Positions 54,238 to 62,693 of a DNA stretch of 64,000 bases are shown here, one piece after another (position 1 is the first letter of the stretch; each line of letters opens with the position of its first letter). The stretch covers positions 186,001-250,000 of the forward strand of contig JAULBX010025829.1 of assembly GCA_032358255.1 (NCBI GenBank), in the 5' to 3' direction. The notes under the pieces were generated by a model. The model searched no databases and had not been told where the DNA came from. It saw only the letters and a list, made by a program, of their open reading frames with translations. The DNA is from Heterotrichella gracilis (taxonomy: Eukaryota > Sar > Xanthophyceae > Tribonematales > Xanthonemataceae). Made by a program: the position numbers and the translations under genes.

Positions 54238-55368
54238 TTGAAATTCACACTCTCACATACCGATAAAAACTCTAAAGCCAGAGCCGGAACTATTGAAACC
54301 GGGCACGGTCAAATAGAAACGCCCATTTTTATGCCCGTTGGCACTGCAGGCACTGTTAAAGCCGTGCATCAGCGCGAATTAAAAGAGGACATTAAAGCGC
54401 AAATAATTTTAGGCAATACCTACCATCTATACTTAAGACCAGGGCTGGAAGTTATTGAAGGCGCCGGTGGACTGCATAAATTTAACGGTTGGGATAAACC
54501 CATTTTGACCGATAGCGGTGGCTACCAGATCTTTTCTTTAGCTAACCAACGCAAGTTAAGCGAAGAAGGCGCAACATTTAAAAGTCATATTGACGGCAGC
54601 AAACATTTTTTTTCACCAGAAAGTGTAATGGATATACAGCGCATTATTGGTGCTGATATTATTATGGCTTTTGACGAATGCACACCCTACCCTTGCGATA
54701 TTAAATACGCGAAAAATTCTTTGGCATTAACACACCGTTGGTTAGACAGATGCGTGAAACGCTTTGCTGAAACAGAACCAAAATATGGTTACACACAAGC
54801 ATTATTTCCAATTGTGCAGGGAAGCACTTACAAAGATCTTAGAATTGAATCCGCAGAATTTATTGCATCTAAAAATTGTTTTGGAAATGCTATTGGTGGT
54901 TTAAGTGTTGGCGAACCGGCAGAAGAAATGTATGCTATGACGGAAGTGGTAACTAATATTTTACCCAAAGATAAACCGCGTTATTTAATGGGCGTGGGTA
55001 CCCCGGTAAATCTTTTAGAGTGTATTGCTTTGGGTATTGATATGTTTGACTGCGTTTTACCTACACGCAATGCGCGTCATGGCTTATTATTTACACAGAA
55101 CGGAATAATAAATATTAAGAACGAAAAATGGAAAAATGATTTTTCTGTTTTGGATGAGAATGGAACGACCTTTGTGGACAAGGTTTACACAAAAGCCTAC
55201 TTGCGTCATTTAGTGCACTGCGAAGAAATTTTAGCCGCACAAATTGCAAGCGTACATAATTTGGGTTTTTATTTAAGCCTTGTAAAAGAAGCCAGAATCC
55301 GCATAATTGACGGCTCTTTTATGGAATGGAAAAATAAAATGGTTGTTCAATTAGCGCAACGATTATAA
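54238..55368 (+). CDS. tgt: Queuine/preQ1 tRNA-guanine transglycosylase
   Basis: 376 residues from a TTG start at 54238; no in-frame ATG fits. Catalytic Asp in LTDSGGYQIFSL and nucleophile Asp in FDCVLPTRNARHG, with VGEPAEEMY between. It exchanges G34 for preQ1 in GUN anticodons. The usual zinc motif CxCxxC is replaced: after INIKNEKWKNDFSVLDENG comes TTFVDKVYTKAYLRHL; the last ligand histidine (ASVHNL) is still present. I believe this is general in Bacteroidota. lptG starts 4 bases later. Confidence 0.95.
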   Translation: MKFTLSHTDKNSKARAGTIETGHGQIETPIFMPVGTAGTVKAVHQRELKEDIKAQIILGNTYHLYLRPGLEVIEGAGGLHKFNGWDKPILTDSGGYQIFSLANQRKLSEEGATFKSHIDGSKHFFSPESVMDIQRIIGADIIMAFDECTPYPCDIKYAKNSLALTHRWLDRCVKRFAETEPKYGYTQALFPIVQGSTYKDLRIESAEFIASKNCFGNAIGGLSVGEPAEEMYAMTEVVTNILPKDKPRYLMGVGTPVNLLECIALGIDMFDCVLPTRNARHGLLFTQNGIINIKNEKWKNDFSVLDENGTTFVDKVYTKAYLRHLVHCEEILAAQIASVHNLGFYLSLVKEARIRIIDGSFMEWKNKMVVQLAQRL

Positions 55369-55372
55369 CAAC

Positions 55373-56491
55373 ATGTTAAAGATCCTTGATAGATATATTT
55401 TAAAGAAGTTCTTAAGCACTTTCTTTTTTTCTATTACATTGATCTTGTTGATCTTTATTGTATTTGACATCAAAGAAAAGATCCAAACCTACACCACCAA
55501 AGATATTCCGTTAAATGAGATCATCTTTGACTATTACTTTATGTTCATTCCGTATTACGGAAATTTATTCTCTCCTTTATTTACGTTCATTGCAGTAATA
55601 TTCTTCACGTCTAAAATGGCGCACCAAACCGAGTTTGTAGCCATACTTAGCAGCGGTACCAGCTTTAAACGCATTATGCGTCCATACATTATTGGCGCAA
55701 GCATTTTAGCTTCTTTTTCGTTGGTATTAAATCATTTTATTTTACCAAAAGCCGTAGAAATAAAAATTGGTTTTGAAGATAAATGGATAAACAACACTTA
55801 CAACAACGATGAACACAACATTCACAGAAAGATCGGACCAAATCGTTTGCTGTACATGGAAAGTTACGACAACCGCTTAAAAACCGCTTTTAAAATTAGT
55901 ATTGAAGACATTGTAAACAACAAACAAACTTATTTTTTAAGTGCCGATAACATGGCCTGGGATAGCGTGAGCGGAGACTGGAGTTTGGTGAATGTTTACG
56001 AACGAAAAATAATTGCCCAGGATCGATTAGATACTTTAAAAACCGGTAAGCCCATTTTTAAGCAAACAAATAAATTTTATCCGAACAAAAAATTAAAACT
56101 GGCTTTCTCCCCTGTTGACATGAACCGCTACGAGAGCAAGATAGAGACGATGCCTTATTTTGAATTTAAAGAATACATTATCCGCGAAGAATTAAAAGGC
56201 TCGAACAAAATAGATTTTTTTAAAGTAGAATTGTACCGCAGAACCTCTTTCCCTTTTGCAACATTTATTTTGACCATCATCGGGGTTTGTGTTTCATCTC
56301 GTAAAGTGCGCGGTGGTGTGGGTTTACAAATTGCATTGGGTTTATTATTAAGTTGTATCTACATTATGTTTATGTATATTTTTACAACCATTGCCACTAC
56401 GGGCTTTGCGCCACCTTTATTGGCCGTGTGGACGCCCAATATCATTTTCTCTTTTGTGGCTTTGTATTTTTATAGAACTGCTCAGAAGTAG
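55373..56491 (+). CDS. lptG: LPS export permease LptG/LptF family
   Basis: 372 residues. YjgP/YjgQ architecture: helices 1-3 in the first 130 residues (FLSTFFFSITLILLIFIVFD as the first), a periplasmic beta-jellyroll of about 160 residues, and helices 4-6 (FATFILTIIGVCVSSRKVRG...LLSCIYIMFMYIF as separate segments). It works with LptB and LptC to extract LPS. Only one of the two paralogues is present here, the usual Bacteroidota arrangement. It follows tgt by 4 bases. Confidence 0.9.
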   Translation: MLKILDRYILKKFLSTFFFSITLILLIFIVFDIKEKIQTYTTKDIPLNEIIFDYYFMFIPYYGNLFSPLFTFIAVIFFTSKMAHQTEFVAILSSGTSFKRIMRPYIIGASILASFSLVLNHFILPKAVEIKIGFEDKWINNTYNNDEHNIHRKIGPNRLLYMESYDNRLKTAFKISIEDIVNNKQTYFLSADNMAWDSVSGDWSLVNVYERKIIAQDRLDTLKTGKPIFKQTNKFYPNKKLKLAFSPVDMNRYESKIETMPYFEFKEYIIREELKGSNKIDFFKVELYRRTSFPFATFILTIIGVCVSSRKVRGGVGLQIALGLLLSCIYIMFMYIFTTIATTGFAPPLLAVWTPNIIFSFVALYFYRTAQK

Positions 56492-56503
56492 TTTCGGTTT
56501 ATA

Positions 56504-56591
56504 CTTAACCACAAAGTGCACAAAGGTTTTTCTCTAAGCACACAAAATTCTTAGCGCACTTTGCGCCTTCTTAGTGCCCTTAGCGGTTAAG
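56504..56591. repeat. 88-bp imperfect palindromic intergenic repeat
   Basis: It begins CTTAACC and ends GGTTAAG (exact inverse). Inside are tandem words CTTAGCGCA, CTTTGCGCC, TTCTTAGTGCC and CTTAGCGG on one arm and ACAAAGTGCACAAAGG on the other. It fills the whole gap between lptG and the E1 gene on the other strand, ending at the last base before the E1 stop codon, and may terminate both. The word type (AACCGCAAAG-like) is one I recall as a common dispersed repeat in bacterial genomes, but I could not check. Confidence 0.7.
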
Positions 56592-58685
56592 CTAGTATCC
56601 AAGTAAATCACTGATCGCTTTCTCCACCTTATCCGCATTTGGCAACATGGTTTTTTCTAAGATAGAATTTAAAGGAATAGCCGGTAAATTCTCCGCGCCA
56701 ATAACTTTTACAGGAGCATCCAGCGATTGAAAACAATTTTCAGAAATACGCGCCGCAATACTTTGCGCAAAACCATTATGTACCGGCTCTTCGGTTAACA
56801 CCATCACTTTATTGTGTTTACGTGCGCTTTCAAAAATTCCTTTTTCATCAATTGGTGCTAAGGTCCTTAAGTCAATAATTTCAACCTGGCCTTCAAATTT
56901 CTTAGCTGCGGCTTTTGCCCAATATACGCCCATACCGTAAGTTATGATCGTGATGGTTTTTCCTGCTTTAATATTTTCTTCCGTAGCTTCAATTACTTTG
57001 CGGGCTTTTCCAAAAGGGATCACATAATCTTCATCCGGTTCAATGGTCTTCGCATCCTCTGTACCTTTAATTTTACTCCAGTACAAACCTTTATGCTCCA
57101 GCATCACCACAGGGTTTGGATCATAATAAGCCGCTTTCATCAAACCTTTAAGATCTGCTCCTGTACTTGGATACGCAATTTTAATGCCTTTAATATTTAC
57201 TAAAACACTTTCTACAGAACTTGAGTGATAGGGTCCACCGCTACCGTAAGCGCCAATTGGCACACGTAGGATCATACTTACAGGCCACTTGCCATTGGTT
57301 AAATAACAACTACGACTTACTTCCGTAAATAATTGATTTAAGCCCGGCCAAATATAATCGGCAAACTGTACTTCTACAATTGGTTTTAAACCAACGGCAC
57401 TCATACCAACGGTTGAACCAACGATGAATGCTTCCTGTATAGGTGTATTAAAAACTCTGTGTTCTCCAAATTGTTGCGATAAGGTTGCGGCTTCTCTAAA
57501 AACCCCGCCCAGTCTTGCTCCCACGTCTTGTCCGTATAATAAACATTCTGGGTGTTTGCTCATTAATTCACGTATCGCAAATAAAGCGCTGTCAACCATA
57601 ACGGTTGGCTGTTTGCCTGCGGGTGCTCTTTCCCCTCTTTCTTCTGTAATGGGTGTAGCAGCAAATTCATGCAAAAAAAGATCTTCAGGCTTTGGATCTT
57701 CTTCCAATAATGCTTTTTGATAATCTGCTTCTACTAAATTTTTCGCGTCTTCTTCTAGCTTTTTAAGTTCAGGCGCATCTACACCAGCAATGATCAATTG
57801 ATTTCTCAAGCGAGGTAACGGGTCGCGTTTTGCAGCTTCTTCAAGGTCATCGCGGTACCATTCTTTACGTACACCACTCGTATGATGGTTCAATAAAGGT
57901 ACTTTGGCGTGGATCAACATTGGTCGTCTTTCTTCGCGAATAATATCCAAACACTCTTTTAAAGTGTTATAACTTAAAATAAAATCAGAGCCATCGATGG
58001 TCCTTGTTTCTAATCCTTTGAAACCTTTCGCAAACTCGGTAATATCCTGCGCGCGGAATTCCTTCGCGTGAGCACTAATATCCCATTCATTATCCTGTAC
58101 AAAATATAAAATTGGCAATTGTTTTAGAACGGCCATTTGAAAAGCTTCAGAAACCTCGCCCTCGGTGCAACTTGCATCTCCTAAAGAACAAACCGAAACA
58201 GGGTTGTTGCCCTTGTAATCTATGTTCATCCCGTTCTTCTCAATATACTGCATGCCCATGGCAATACCAGTGGCAGGAATAGCCTGCATACCTGTGGCAC
58301 TAGACTGGTGTGGGATCTTAGGCATATTTTCTCTCCTTAAACTTGGATGAGAGTAATAGGTCCTGCCCCCCGAAAATGGATCGTTCCTTTTAGCTAAAAG
58401 CTGCAACATCAGTTCGTAGGGCTGCATTCCAATAGAAAGTAAGATGCTATCGTCGCGGTAATAGGGACTAACAAAATCCTGTGGTAAAAGTTGCAAACCT
58501 AAAGCTATCTGAACGGCCTCGTGGCCGCGGCTTGTAGCGTGAACGTATTTAGCGGTAACATCCTTATTTGCCTCATATAGCTCTGTCATGCTTTTAGCAG
58601 TGCACATAAGCGAGAAGGCGTGTTTAAGGGTCTCTAAAGGTATTTTGGTTTTCACGGTAGTAGGTTTCAACGTAAAATCATCCAT
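56592..58685 (-). CDS. Fused alpha/beta 2-oxoacid dehydrogenase E1 component
   Basis: 697 residues, an alpha subunit (about 1-330) joined to a beta subunit (about 360-697). Alpha has the thiamine-diphosphate motif CSLGDASCTEGEVSEAFQMA, QDNEWDISA and HHTSGVRKEWYR. Beta has YGQDVGARLGGVF, EVQFADYIWPGLNQLF, VPIGAYGSGGPYHSSS and TYGMGVYWA. It decarboxylates a 2-oxoacid, most likely branched-chain or pyruvate, and acylates E2. Fused E1 is common in Bacteroidota. No E2 or E3 gene is adjacent. The specific substrate is uncertain. Confidence 0.9.
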   Translation of the reverse strand: MDDFTLKPTTVKTKIPLETLKHAFSLMCTAKSMTELYEANKDVTAKYVHATSRGHEAVQIALGLQLLPQDFVSPYYRDDSILLSIGMQPYELMLQLLAKRNDPFSGGRTYYSHPSLRRENMPKIPHQSSATGMQAIPATGIAMGMQYIEKNGMNIDYKGNNPVSVCSLGDASCTEGEVSEAFQMAVLKQLPILYFVQDNEWDISAHAKEFRAQDITEFAKGFKGLETRTIDGSDFILSYNTLKECLDIIREERRPMLIHAKVPLLNHHTSGVRKEWYRDDLEEAAKRDPLPRLRNQLIIAGVDAPELKKLEEDAKNLVEADYQKALLEEDPKPEDLFLHEFAATPITEERGERAPAGKQPTVMVDSALFAIRELMSKHPECLLYGQDVGARLGGVFREAATLSQQFGEHRVFNTPIQEAFIVGSTVGMSAVGLKPIVEVQFADYIWPGLNQLFTEVSRSCYLTNGKWPVSMILRVPIGAYGSGGPYHSSSVESVLVNIKGIKIAYPSTGADLKGLMKAAYYDPNPVVMLEHKGLYWSKIKGTEDAKTIEPDEDYVIPFGKARKVIEATEENIKAGKTITIITYGMGVYWAKAAAKKFEGQVEIIDLRTLAPIDEKGIFESARKHNKVMVLTEEPVHNGFAQSIAARISENCFQSLDAPVKVIGAENLPAIPLNSILEKTMLPNADKVEKAISDLLGY

Positions 58686-58772
58686 TGTAAATAGGGTTAG
58701 AAGCTCTAAAAATAGGGAAAATTAACAGTAAATCATAGTTAAATTAATAGCTATTTAACACTCGGTAATTAA

Positions 58773-58817
58773 CAAGGCTATGTCTACAATTGCCCGTTAC
58801 TTGCCGTTAAAGCCTTG
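58773..58817. repeat. 7-bp inverted repeat with internal direct repeat
   Basis: CAAGGCT at 58773-58779 and AGCCTTG at 58811-58817 enclose two near copies of TTGCC(C)GTT. It lies upstream of the NlpC/P60 gene and may be a leader hairpin. There is no T-run directly after it. Confidence 0.4.
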
Positions 58818-58842
58818 CTGTATTCATGTATTTTTATAGTAA

Positions 58843-59382
58843 ATGCGTCTTTCACGGTCAAAAACTATGATGGTTTTCTGTATTCTATTAGTAGGATATG
58901 GCTGTAGGCACAACAAAGAATCGGTTAAAACCGTTACCAAGCCTAAGGCAGAGGCCAAATCGGGCTCGGTGATGTTTAGAGAAAAAATGGGGCTTACTAG
59001 TAAAGAAGTAAGAGACAGTAAACTCTATTCCTTTATCAGCGACTGGTATGGTACGCCCTACAAATATGGCGGTTGCGAAAAAACCGGAGTTGACTGCAGT
59101 TGTTTTACCATTAATTTATTTGAAAAAGTATATGGCAGAAAAATGCCTAGAACAGCCGGTGAGATCTATAAGGAATGTGAAAAAACAAAGATCGAAAAGG
59201 CCACTGAAGGAGACCTTATTTTCTTTAAAATAAACAGTAATTCCATTACACACGTGGGTGTTTATCTGCGCGACAATAAATTTGTACATGCCAGTACCAC
59301 AAGAGGTGTATTGGTTAACAGCTTAACTGAAACATACTACCAGAAATACTTTTACACGGCAGGAAAGCTAAAAAATAAATGA
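58843..59382 (+). CDS. NlpC/P60 (C40) lipoprotein peptidase
   Basis: 179 residues. Lipobox LVGYGC gives lipidated Cys21. The papain-like C40 domain has Cys85 in GVDCSCF, His137 in SITHVGVY and His149 in KFVHAST. The residue after the catalytic Cys-Ser is Cys87, where most members have glycine (DCSG). These enzymes cleave peptidoglycan stem peptides between D-Glu and the diamino acid. It is 4 bases into the next gene (59379-59382 overlap), indicating coupling. Confidence 0.92.
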   Translation: MRLSRSKTMMVFCILLVGYGCRHNKESVKTVTKPKAEAKSGSVMFREKMGLTSKEVRDSKLYSFISDWYGTPYKYGGCEKTGVDCSCFTINLFEKVYGRKMPRTAGEIYKECEKTKIEKATEGDLIFFKINSNSITHVGVYLRDNKFVHASTTRGVLVNSLTETYYQKYFYTAGKLKNK

Positions 59383-60527
59383 TAGAAGGACTCACGATAC
59401 CAATTCCACAACGTTTATTACTGATCAGGGTTACCATTTGCATCTCGCTTATTATCTCGGTTTTATTATCGTTTCACCTTTGGGGTGGCGAAAGATTATT
59501 TCCTTATGCACCTGCCTATGAAGCATTTTTTGTTGATGCGCCTTACGATTATTTTGTTGTTGGTTTTTTTATGTTGTTAATTGTTGCTTCTTTATTTTTA
59601 AAGAAGCACCGCTTACTTATTTTTCTGGCATTATTAATTGGTGCTACAATGGTGTTTTACGATCTTAATCGTTTGCAGCCATGGTTCTATATTTATTTTG
59701 CCTTTTTATTTGTGTTAATGTTCTATAACGGACGTATTGACGATGCCAATAAATTCACTTCTTTTTTCATTGTATTGCAATTGATCTTTTGTTCTATCTA
59801 TATTTTTAACGGTATAAGTCAGCTCAATTCTTTATTTAAAGAAACCGACTTTCCTGATCTTATTTCTCCGTTGCAAAAAATGATGAGTGAACGCCAATTT
59901 TTATTCATTAAAAAAATAGGCGTGTTTATTCCATATGTGCTTATTTTTATTGGTGTTGGCTTATTGATAAGACCCATAAGATACCTCGCAATTACTTTTG
60001 CGGTTATTTTTCACCTCTTGCTTATTATTTTTTTATTTCCTTCAGAAAACAATCAAAATTATGCCATGTGGTTTTGCAATATCACGTTTATTCCACTTCT
60101 TTTTTTGTTGTTCTCCGGCAAAACAAAACAACGTTATTACAGTCCTACACTCTTGTTGCAATTTCCTTTGTTCTATCTTATCATTACCTTATTTTGGATA
60201 ATGCCTTGTTTTAATCAAAAAAACATATGGCCCGATAACCTTTCTGGTAACTTTAAAAGCGGTAATGTTAATGAAGTTGAAATTAAATTCTCAAAAATCG
60301 TTTTAGATAAATTACCTTCTTATGTACAGCATTTTTGTCACCAAAAAGATTCCTTATATACCCTTGATTATAACGCCTGGTGCCGCGATGAATTGTGCAC
60401 TAACTGCTACCGCGAGAGCATTACATTTAACAACATTTATCAGTATTTACAGGGGCAGACGCAGGCAACTGTTAATGATTTACAAATGGAAGTAAAACCT
60501 CGCCAAAAATTATTGTTTAAACCATAA
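59379..60527 (+). CDS. Multi-pass membrane protein (HTTM/gamma-carboxylase-like)
   Basis: 382 residues with about ten hydrophobic segments, then a 110-residue C-terminal non-membrane tail with four cysteines (HFCHQKD, AWCRDELCTNCYRES). The layout of the first 200 residues (LIRVTICISLIISVLLSFHL, then YFVVGFFMLLIVASLF) resembles HTTM proteins related to vitamin-K-dependent carboxylases or DoxX-like proteins. It overlaps the NlpC/P60 gene by 4 bases. Function unknown. Confidence 0.6.
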   Translation: MIEGLTIPIPQRLLLIRVTICISLIISVLLSFHLWGGERLFPYAPAYEAFFVDAPYDYFVVGFFMLLIVASLFLKKHRLLIFLALLIGATMVFYDLNRLQPWFYIYFAFLFVLMFYNGRIDDANKFTSFFIVLQLIFCSIYIFNGISQLNSLFKETDFPDLISPLQKMMSERQFLFIKKIGVFIPYVLIFIGVGLLIRPIRYLAITFAVIFHLLLIIFLFPSENNQNYAMWFCNITFIPLLFLLFSGKTKQRYYSPTLLLQFPLFYLIITLFWIMPCFNQKNIWPDNLSGNFKSGNVNEVEIKFSKIVLDKLPSYVQHFCHQKDSLYTLDYNAWCRDELCTNCYRESITFNNIYQYLQGQTQATVNDLQMEVKPRQKLLFKP

Positions 60528-60542
60528 GTAACTTTATATTTG
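60513..60542 (+). promoter_or_regulatory. Bacteroidota-type promoter: TTG, 19 bases, TATATTTG
   Basis: TTG at 60513-60515, a 19-base spacer, then TATATTTG at 60535-60542, the best consensus promoter I found in the window. It starts within the end of the preceding membrane gene and would begin transcription just before the chaperone start at 60561. Confidence 0.7.
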
Positions 60543-60560
60543 CATTAAAATTAGTTGATA

Positions 60561-61217
60561 ATGAACAAAGCAATTATTGGTGTTAATGTTTTATTAGTTG
60601 CCGCTGTAGGATTTTTATTTTACAAGGTAAATAATTTAACTGGCACCACTTCTGAAAAAAAAGAAAGTACCGAAGACATTAAGACAGATACAAAAACAGC
60701 TGAAACCAAAACGGTAGCGCCGGTTGGAAATACACCTACAGGTAAAATTGCATTTGTGAATATTGATATTTTAAATGATAAAAGTTTAGAGGTAATTGAC
60801 CTGATAGCTGAATCGAAAAGAAAAAAAGCGAGCATTGAAGCAAGTGTAGAAAGCCTAAGCATGCAATACCAAAAAAAGGTTGAAGAATTTCAGATGTCGC
60901 AAAAAGCAGGTATAGCACCACAAAGCGAGTTAGAAGCAAAAGCAAGAGAGATACAAGCCATTGAAAAGGAAGCACAAAATAAACAGATACAAATGGATAA
61001 TTTGTCCATTGATATTGGAGAGAAGAACGCATCCTTCCAAAAGAACGTAAAAGATTTTTTAGTTAAGTGGAACGATGGTAAGTATGATTACATTCTTTCA
61101 TATAGCGATGCTGTACCTACCATGCTTTTAGGTAACGCTACTTTGGATATTACTGACCAAATCGTAACGCAGTTTAACGACGAATACAAACAACGCAAAG
61201 GCAAAAAAAATAAATAG
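60561..61217 (+). CDS. OmpH/Skp-like periplasmic chaperone
   Basis: 218 residues from ATG 60561 (an in-frame TTG two codons earlier is ignored). N-terminal helix (AIIGVNVLLVAAVGFLFYKV) acts as signal-anchor, then a Thr/Lys/Glu-rich linker, strand GKIAFVNIDILND, long coiled-coil arms (SMQYQKKVEEFQMSQ to AIEKEAQNKQIQMDN) and the closing YDYILSYSDA. This is the Skp layout; such proteins hold outer-membrane proteins before assembly. Transcribed from the promoter above and followed 3 bases later by the MazG-like gene. Confidence 0.85.
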   Translation: MNKAIIGVNVLLVAAVGFLFYKVNNLTGTTSEKKESTEDIKTDTKTAETKTVAPVGNTPTGKIAFVNIDILNDKSLEVIDLIAESKRKKASIEASVESLSMQYQKKVEEFQMSQKAGIAPQSELEAKAREIQAIEKEAQNKQIQMDNLSIDIGEKNASFQKNVKDFLVKWNDGKYDYILSYSDAVPTMLLGNATLDITDQIVTQFNDEYKQRKGKKNK

Positions 61218-61220
61218 TTC

Positions 61221-61613
61221 ATGAGCAAGTTGTACGAAAAAATAAAATCGGTTGAAGAGTTTCACGATATTTTTAAGATCGGTAATGCTTCTGAAATGAA
61301 CCTGATAAGTGAAAAAGATTACACCTTACGCTACAATTTAATTAAAGAAGAGAACGAAGAATATCTTGAAGCTTGCAAAAATGGCGATATGATAGAAATT
61401 GCCGATGCTTTAGGCGACCAACTATACATTTTATTTGGCACCATTTTAAAACACGGCTTACAGCATAAGATCGAAGAAGTTTACGACGAAATTCACCGTA
61501 GTAATATGAGTAAATTAGATGAGAACGGACAACCTATTTTTAGAGAAGATGGTAAGATCTTAAAATCCAACCTTTATTTTAAACCGGAGATCAAAAAGAT
61601 CCTGGACAAATAA
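61221..61613 (+). CDS. MazG-like NTP pyrophosphohydrolase
   Basis: 130 residues, all-helical. Metal-binding EENEEYLEA and EIADALGDQLYI give the ExxE...ExxD pattern of the MazG/HisE superfamily. It probably hydrolyses non-canonical NTPs to NMP and pyrophosphate. It follows the chaperone gene by 3 bases. Confidence 0.85.
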   Translation: MSKLYEKIKSVEEFHDIFKIGNASEMNLISEKDYTLRYNLIKEENEEYLEACKNGDMIEIADALGDQLYILFGTILKHGLQHKIEEVYDEIHRSNMSKLDENGQPIFREDGKILKSNLYFKPEIKKILDK

Positions 61614-61616
61614 TTT

Positions 61617-61642
61617 TCCAACAAGAAACCTTAAACAAGAAA
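61617..61642. repeat. Short AACAAGAAAC direct repeat
   Basis: AACAAGAAAC occurs twice with CTTA between, in the convergent gap just before the stop codon of the gene at 61643. No terminator hairpin is visible here. Confidence 0.45.
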
Positions 61643-61999
61643 CTACTTAGCTTTCTTCTTCTCCTCTATTTGCGCGGGAGTTAAAGGCACTACATTAATA
61701 GTAAGGTTATTTGAGCGAGATTCTTCAACAACAACATCCTTCATAATAGCATCAGCATATTCAGGATTCTGGATCATTACTTTATACGTGCCTTTTTCTA
61801 AAGAGATCCTTCCTAACAAACCATTATTACCTGATGTTAAATTCAGTTTCATAGTATCATTAATGGTAATTTCAAAATCCCTTCTTTCAATTGGGATCTC
61901 AACTTCTTTTACTTTTTCGGCAACATAAATGCGAATGCATTGCGCTTTTGTATAAAAAACAGAAAGCGTTAAAAAACTAACAAGAATTAAATGTTTCAT
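61643..61999 (-). CDS. Secreted protein with PEGA-like beta domain
   Basis: 118 residues. Signal peptide ending FYTKAQ. The mature part resembles a PEGA-type or carboxypeptidase-regulatory-like beta-sandwich: FEITINDTMKLNLTSGNNG, RISLEKGTYKVMIQNPEYAD, VVPLTPAQIEEKKKAK as tail. Function unknown. It follows rhomboid by 29 bases. Confidence 0.65.
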   Translation of the reverse strand: MKHLILVSFLTLSVFYTKAQCIRIYVAEKVKEVEIPIERRDFEITINDTMKLNLTSGNNGLLGRISLEKGTYKVMIQNPEYADAIMKDVVVEESRSNNLTINVVPLTPAQIEEKKKAK

Positions 62000-62028
62000 T
62001 TTTTGAGTTTTAATAAAATTAAAAGTAA

Positions 62029-62658
62029 TTAATTAATTCCGAAAACCTGCGATACAAAATGTTTTAACAATGCGGGCTTTAAAACTAAGATAAAGGCAAC
62101 ACCAAACAAAGCACCCCAAAAATGCGACTCGTGACTAATGTTATCGCTATAGTCGCTGGTCTTTTTACGGCGGATCAAATAATAACTCACACCTAATAAC
62201 AAGATACCCGCTATCCAACCCTGCATCGGGAAAAAGAACAAAGAAATATTACTTAATGGGCTCACCATGATATAACAGAACATGATGGATGAAATGGCTC
62301 CGCTGGCGCCCAACGACGAATAATCAGGATTATTCTTATTTCTGAAATATTCGGTAAAGGAAGCGGCATAAATACCTCCAGTAAACAAGATCAAATAATA
62401 AACCTTTCCTAATTTTTCGCCAAACAAAATAGGGAAAAAATGTTCTTCTAAAGCCAAACCGAAACTATAAAGAGCAAGACAATTAAAAGCTAAATGAATA
62501 AAATCGCCATGAATAAACGCATGGGTCAAAAAACGATAATGTTCTTTATTATGATTAATAGAATAAGGATGAAACAAGTATTTTCCCATCACATTCCTGT
62601 CGTTAAAACAGTATATTGAGAAACCAACTATTATAGCTAAAAATGTGTAAGTGATCAT
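62029..62658 (-). CDS. Rhomboid-family intramembrane serine protease
   Basis: 209 residues with about six helices. Catalytic Ser119 in SLGASGAISS, catalytic His179 in SHFWGALFG, and H55-x3-N59 in HLAFNCLALYSFG for the oxyanion region. It cleaves membrane-protein helices. Six-helix bacterial form (GlpG-like core) without a cytoplasmic domain. It lies 35 bases after the YhhQ-type gene. Substrates unknown. Confidence 0.9.
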   Translation of the reverse strand: MITYTFLAIIVGFSIYCFNDRNVMGKYLFHPYSINHNKEHYRFLTHAFIHGDFIHLAFNCLALYSFGLALEEHFFPILFGEKLGKVYYLILFTGGIYAASFTEYFRNKNNPDYSSLGASGAISSIMFCYIMVSPLSNISLFFFPMQGWIAGILLLGVSYYLIRRKKTSDYSDNISHESHFWGALFGVAFILVLKPALLKHFVSQVFGIN

Positions 62659-62693
62659 ACTTAAATTCAGGTCTAAGTTACCCTTTATTTAAC

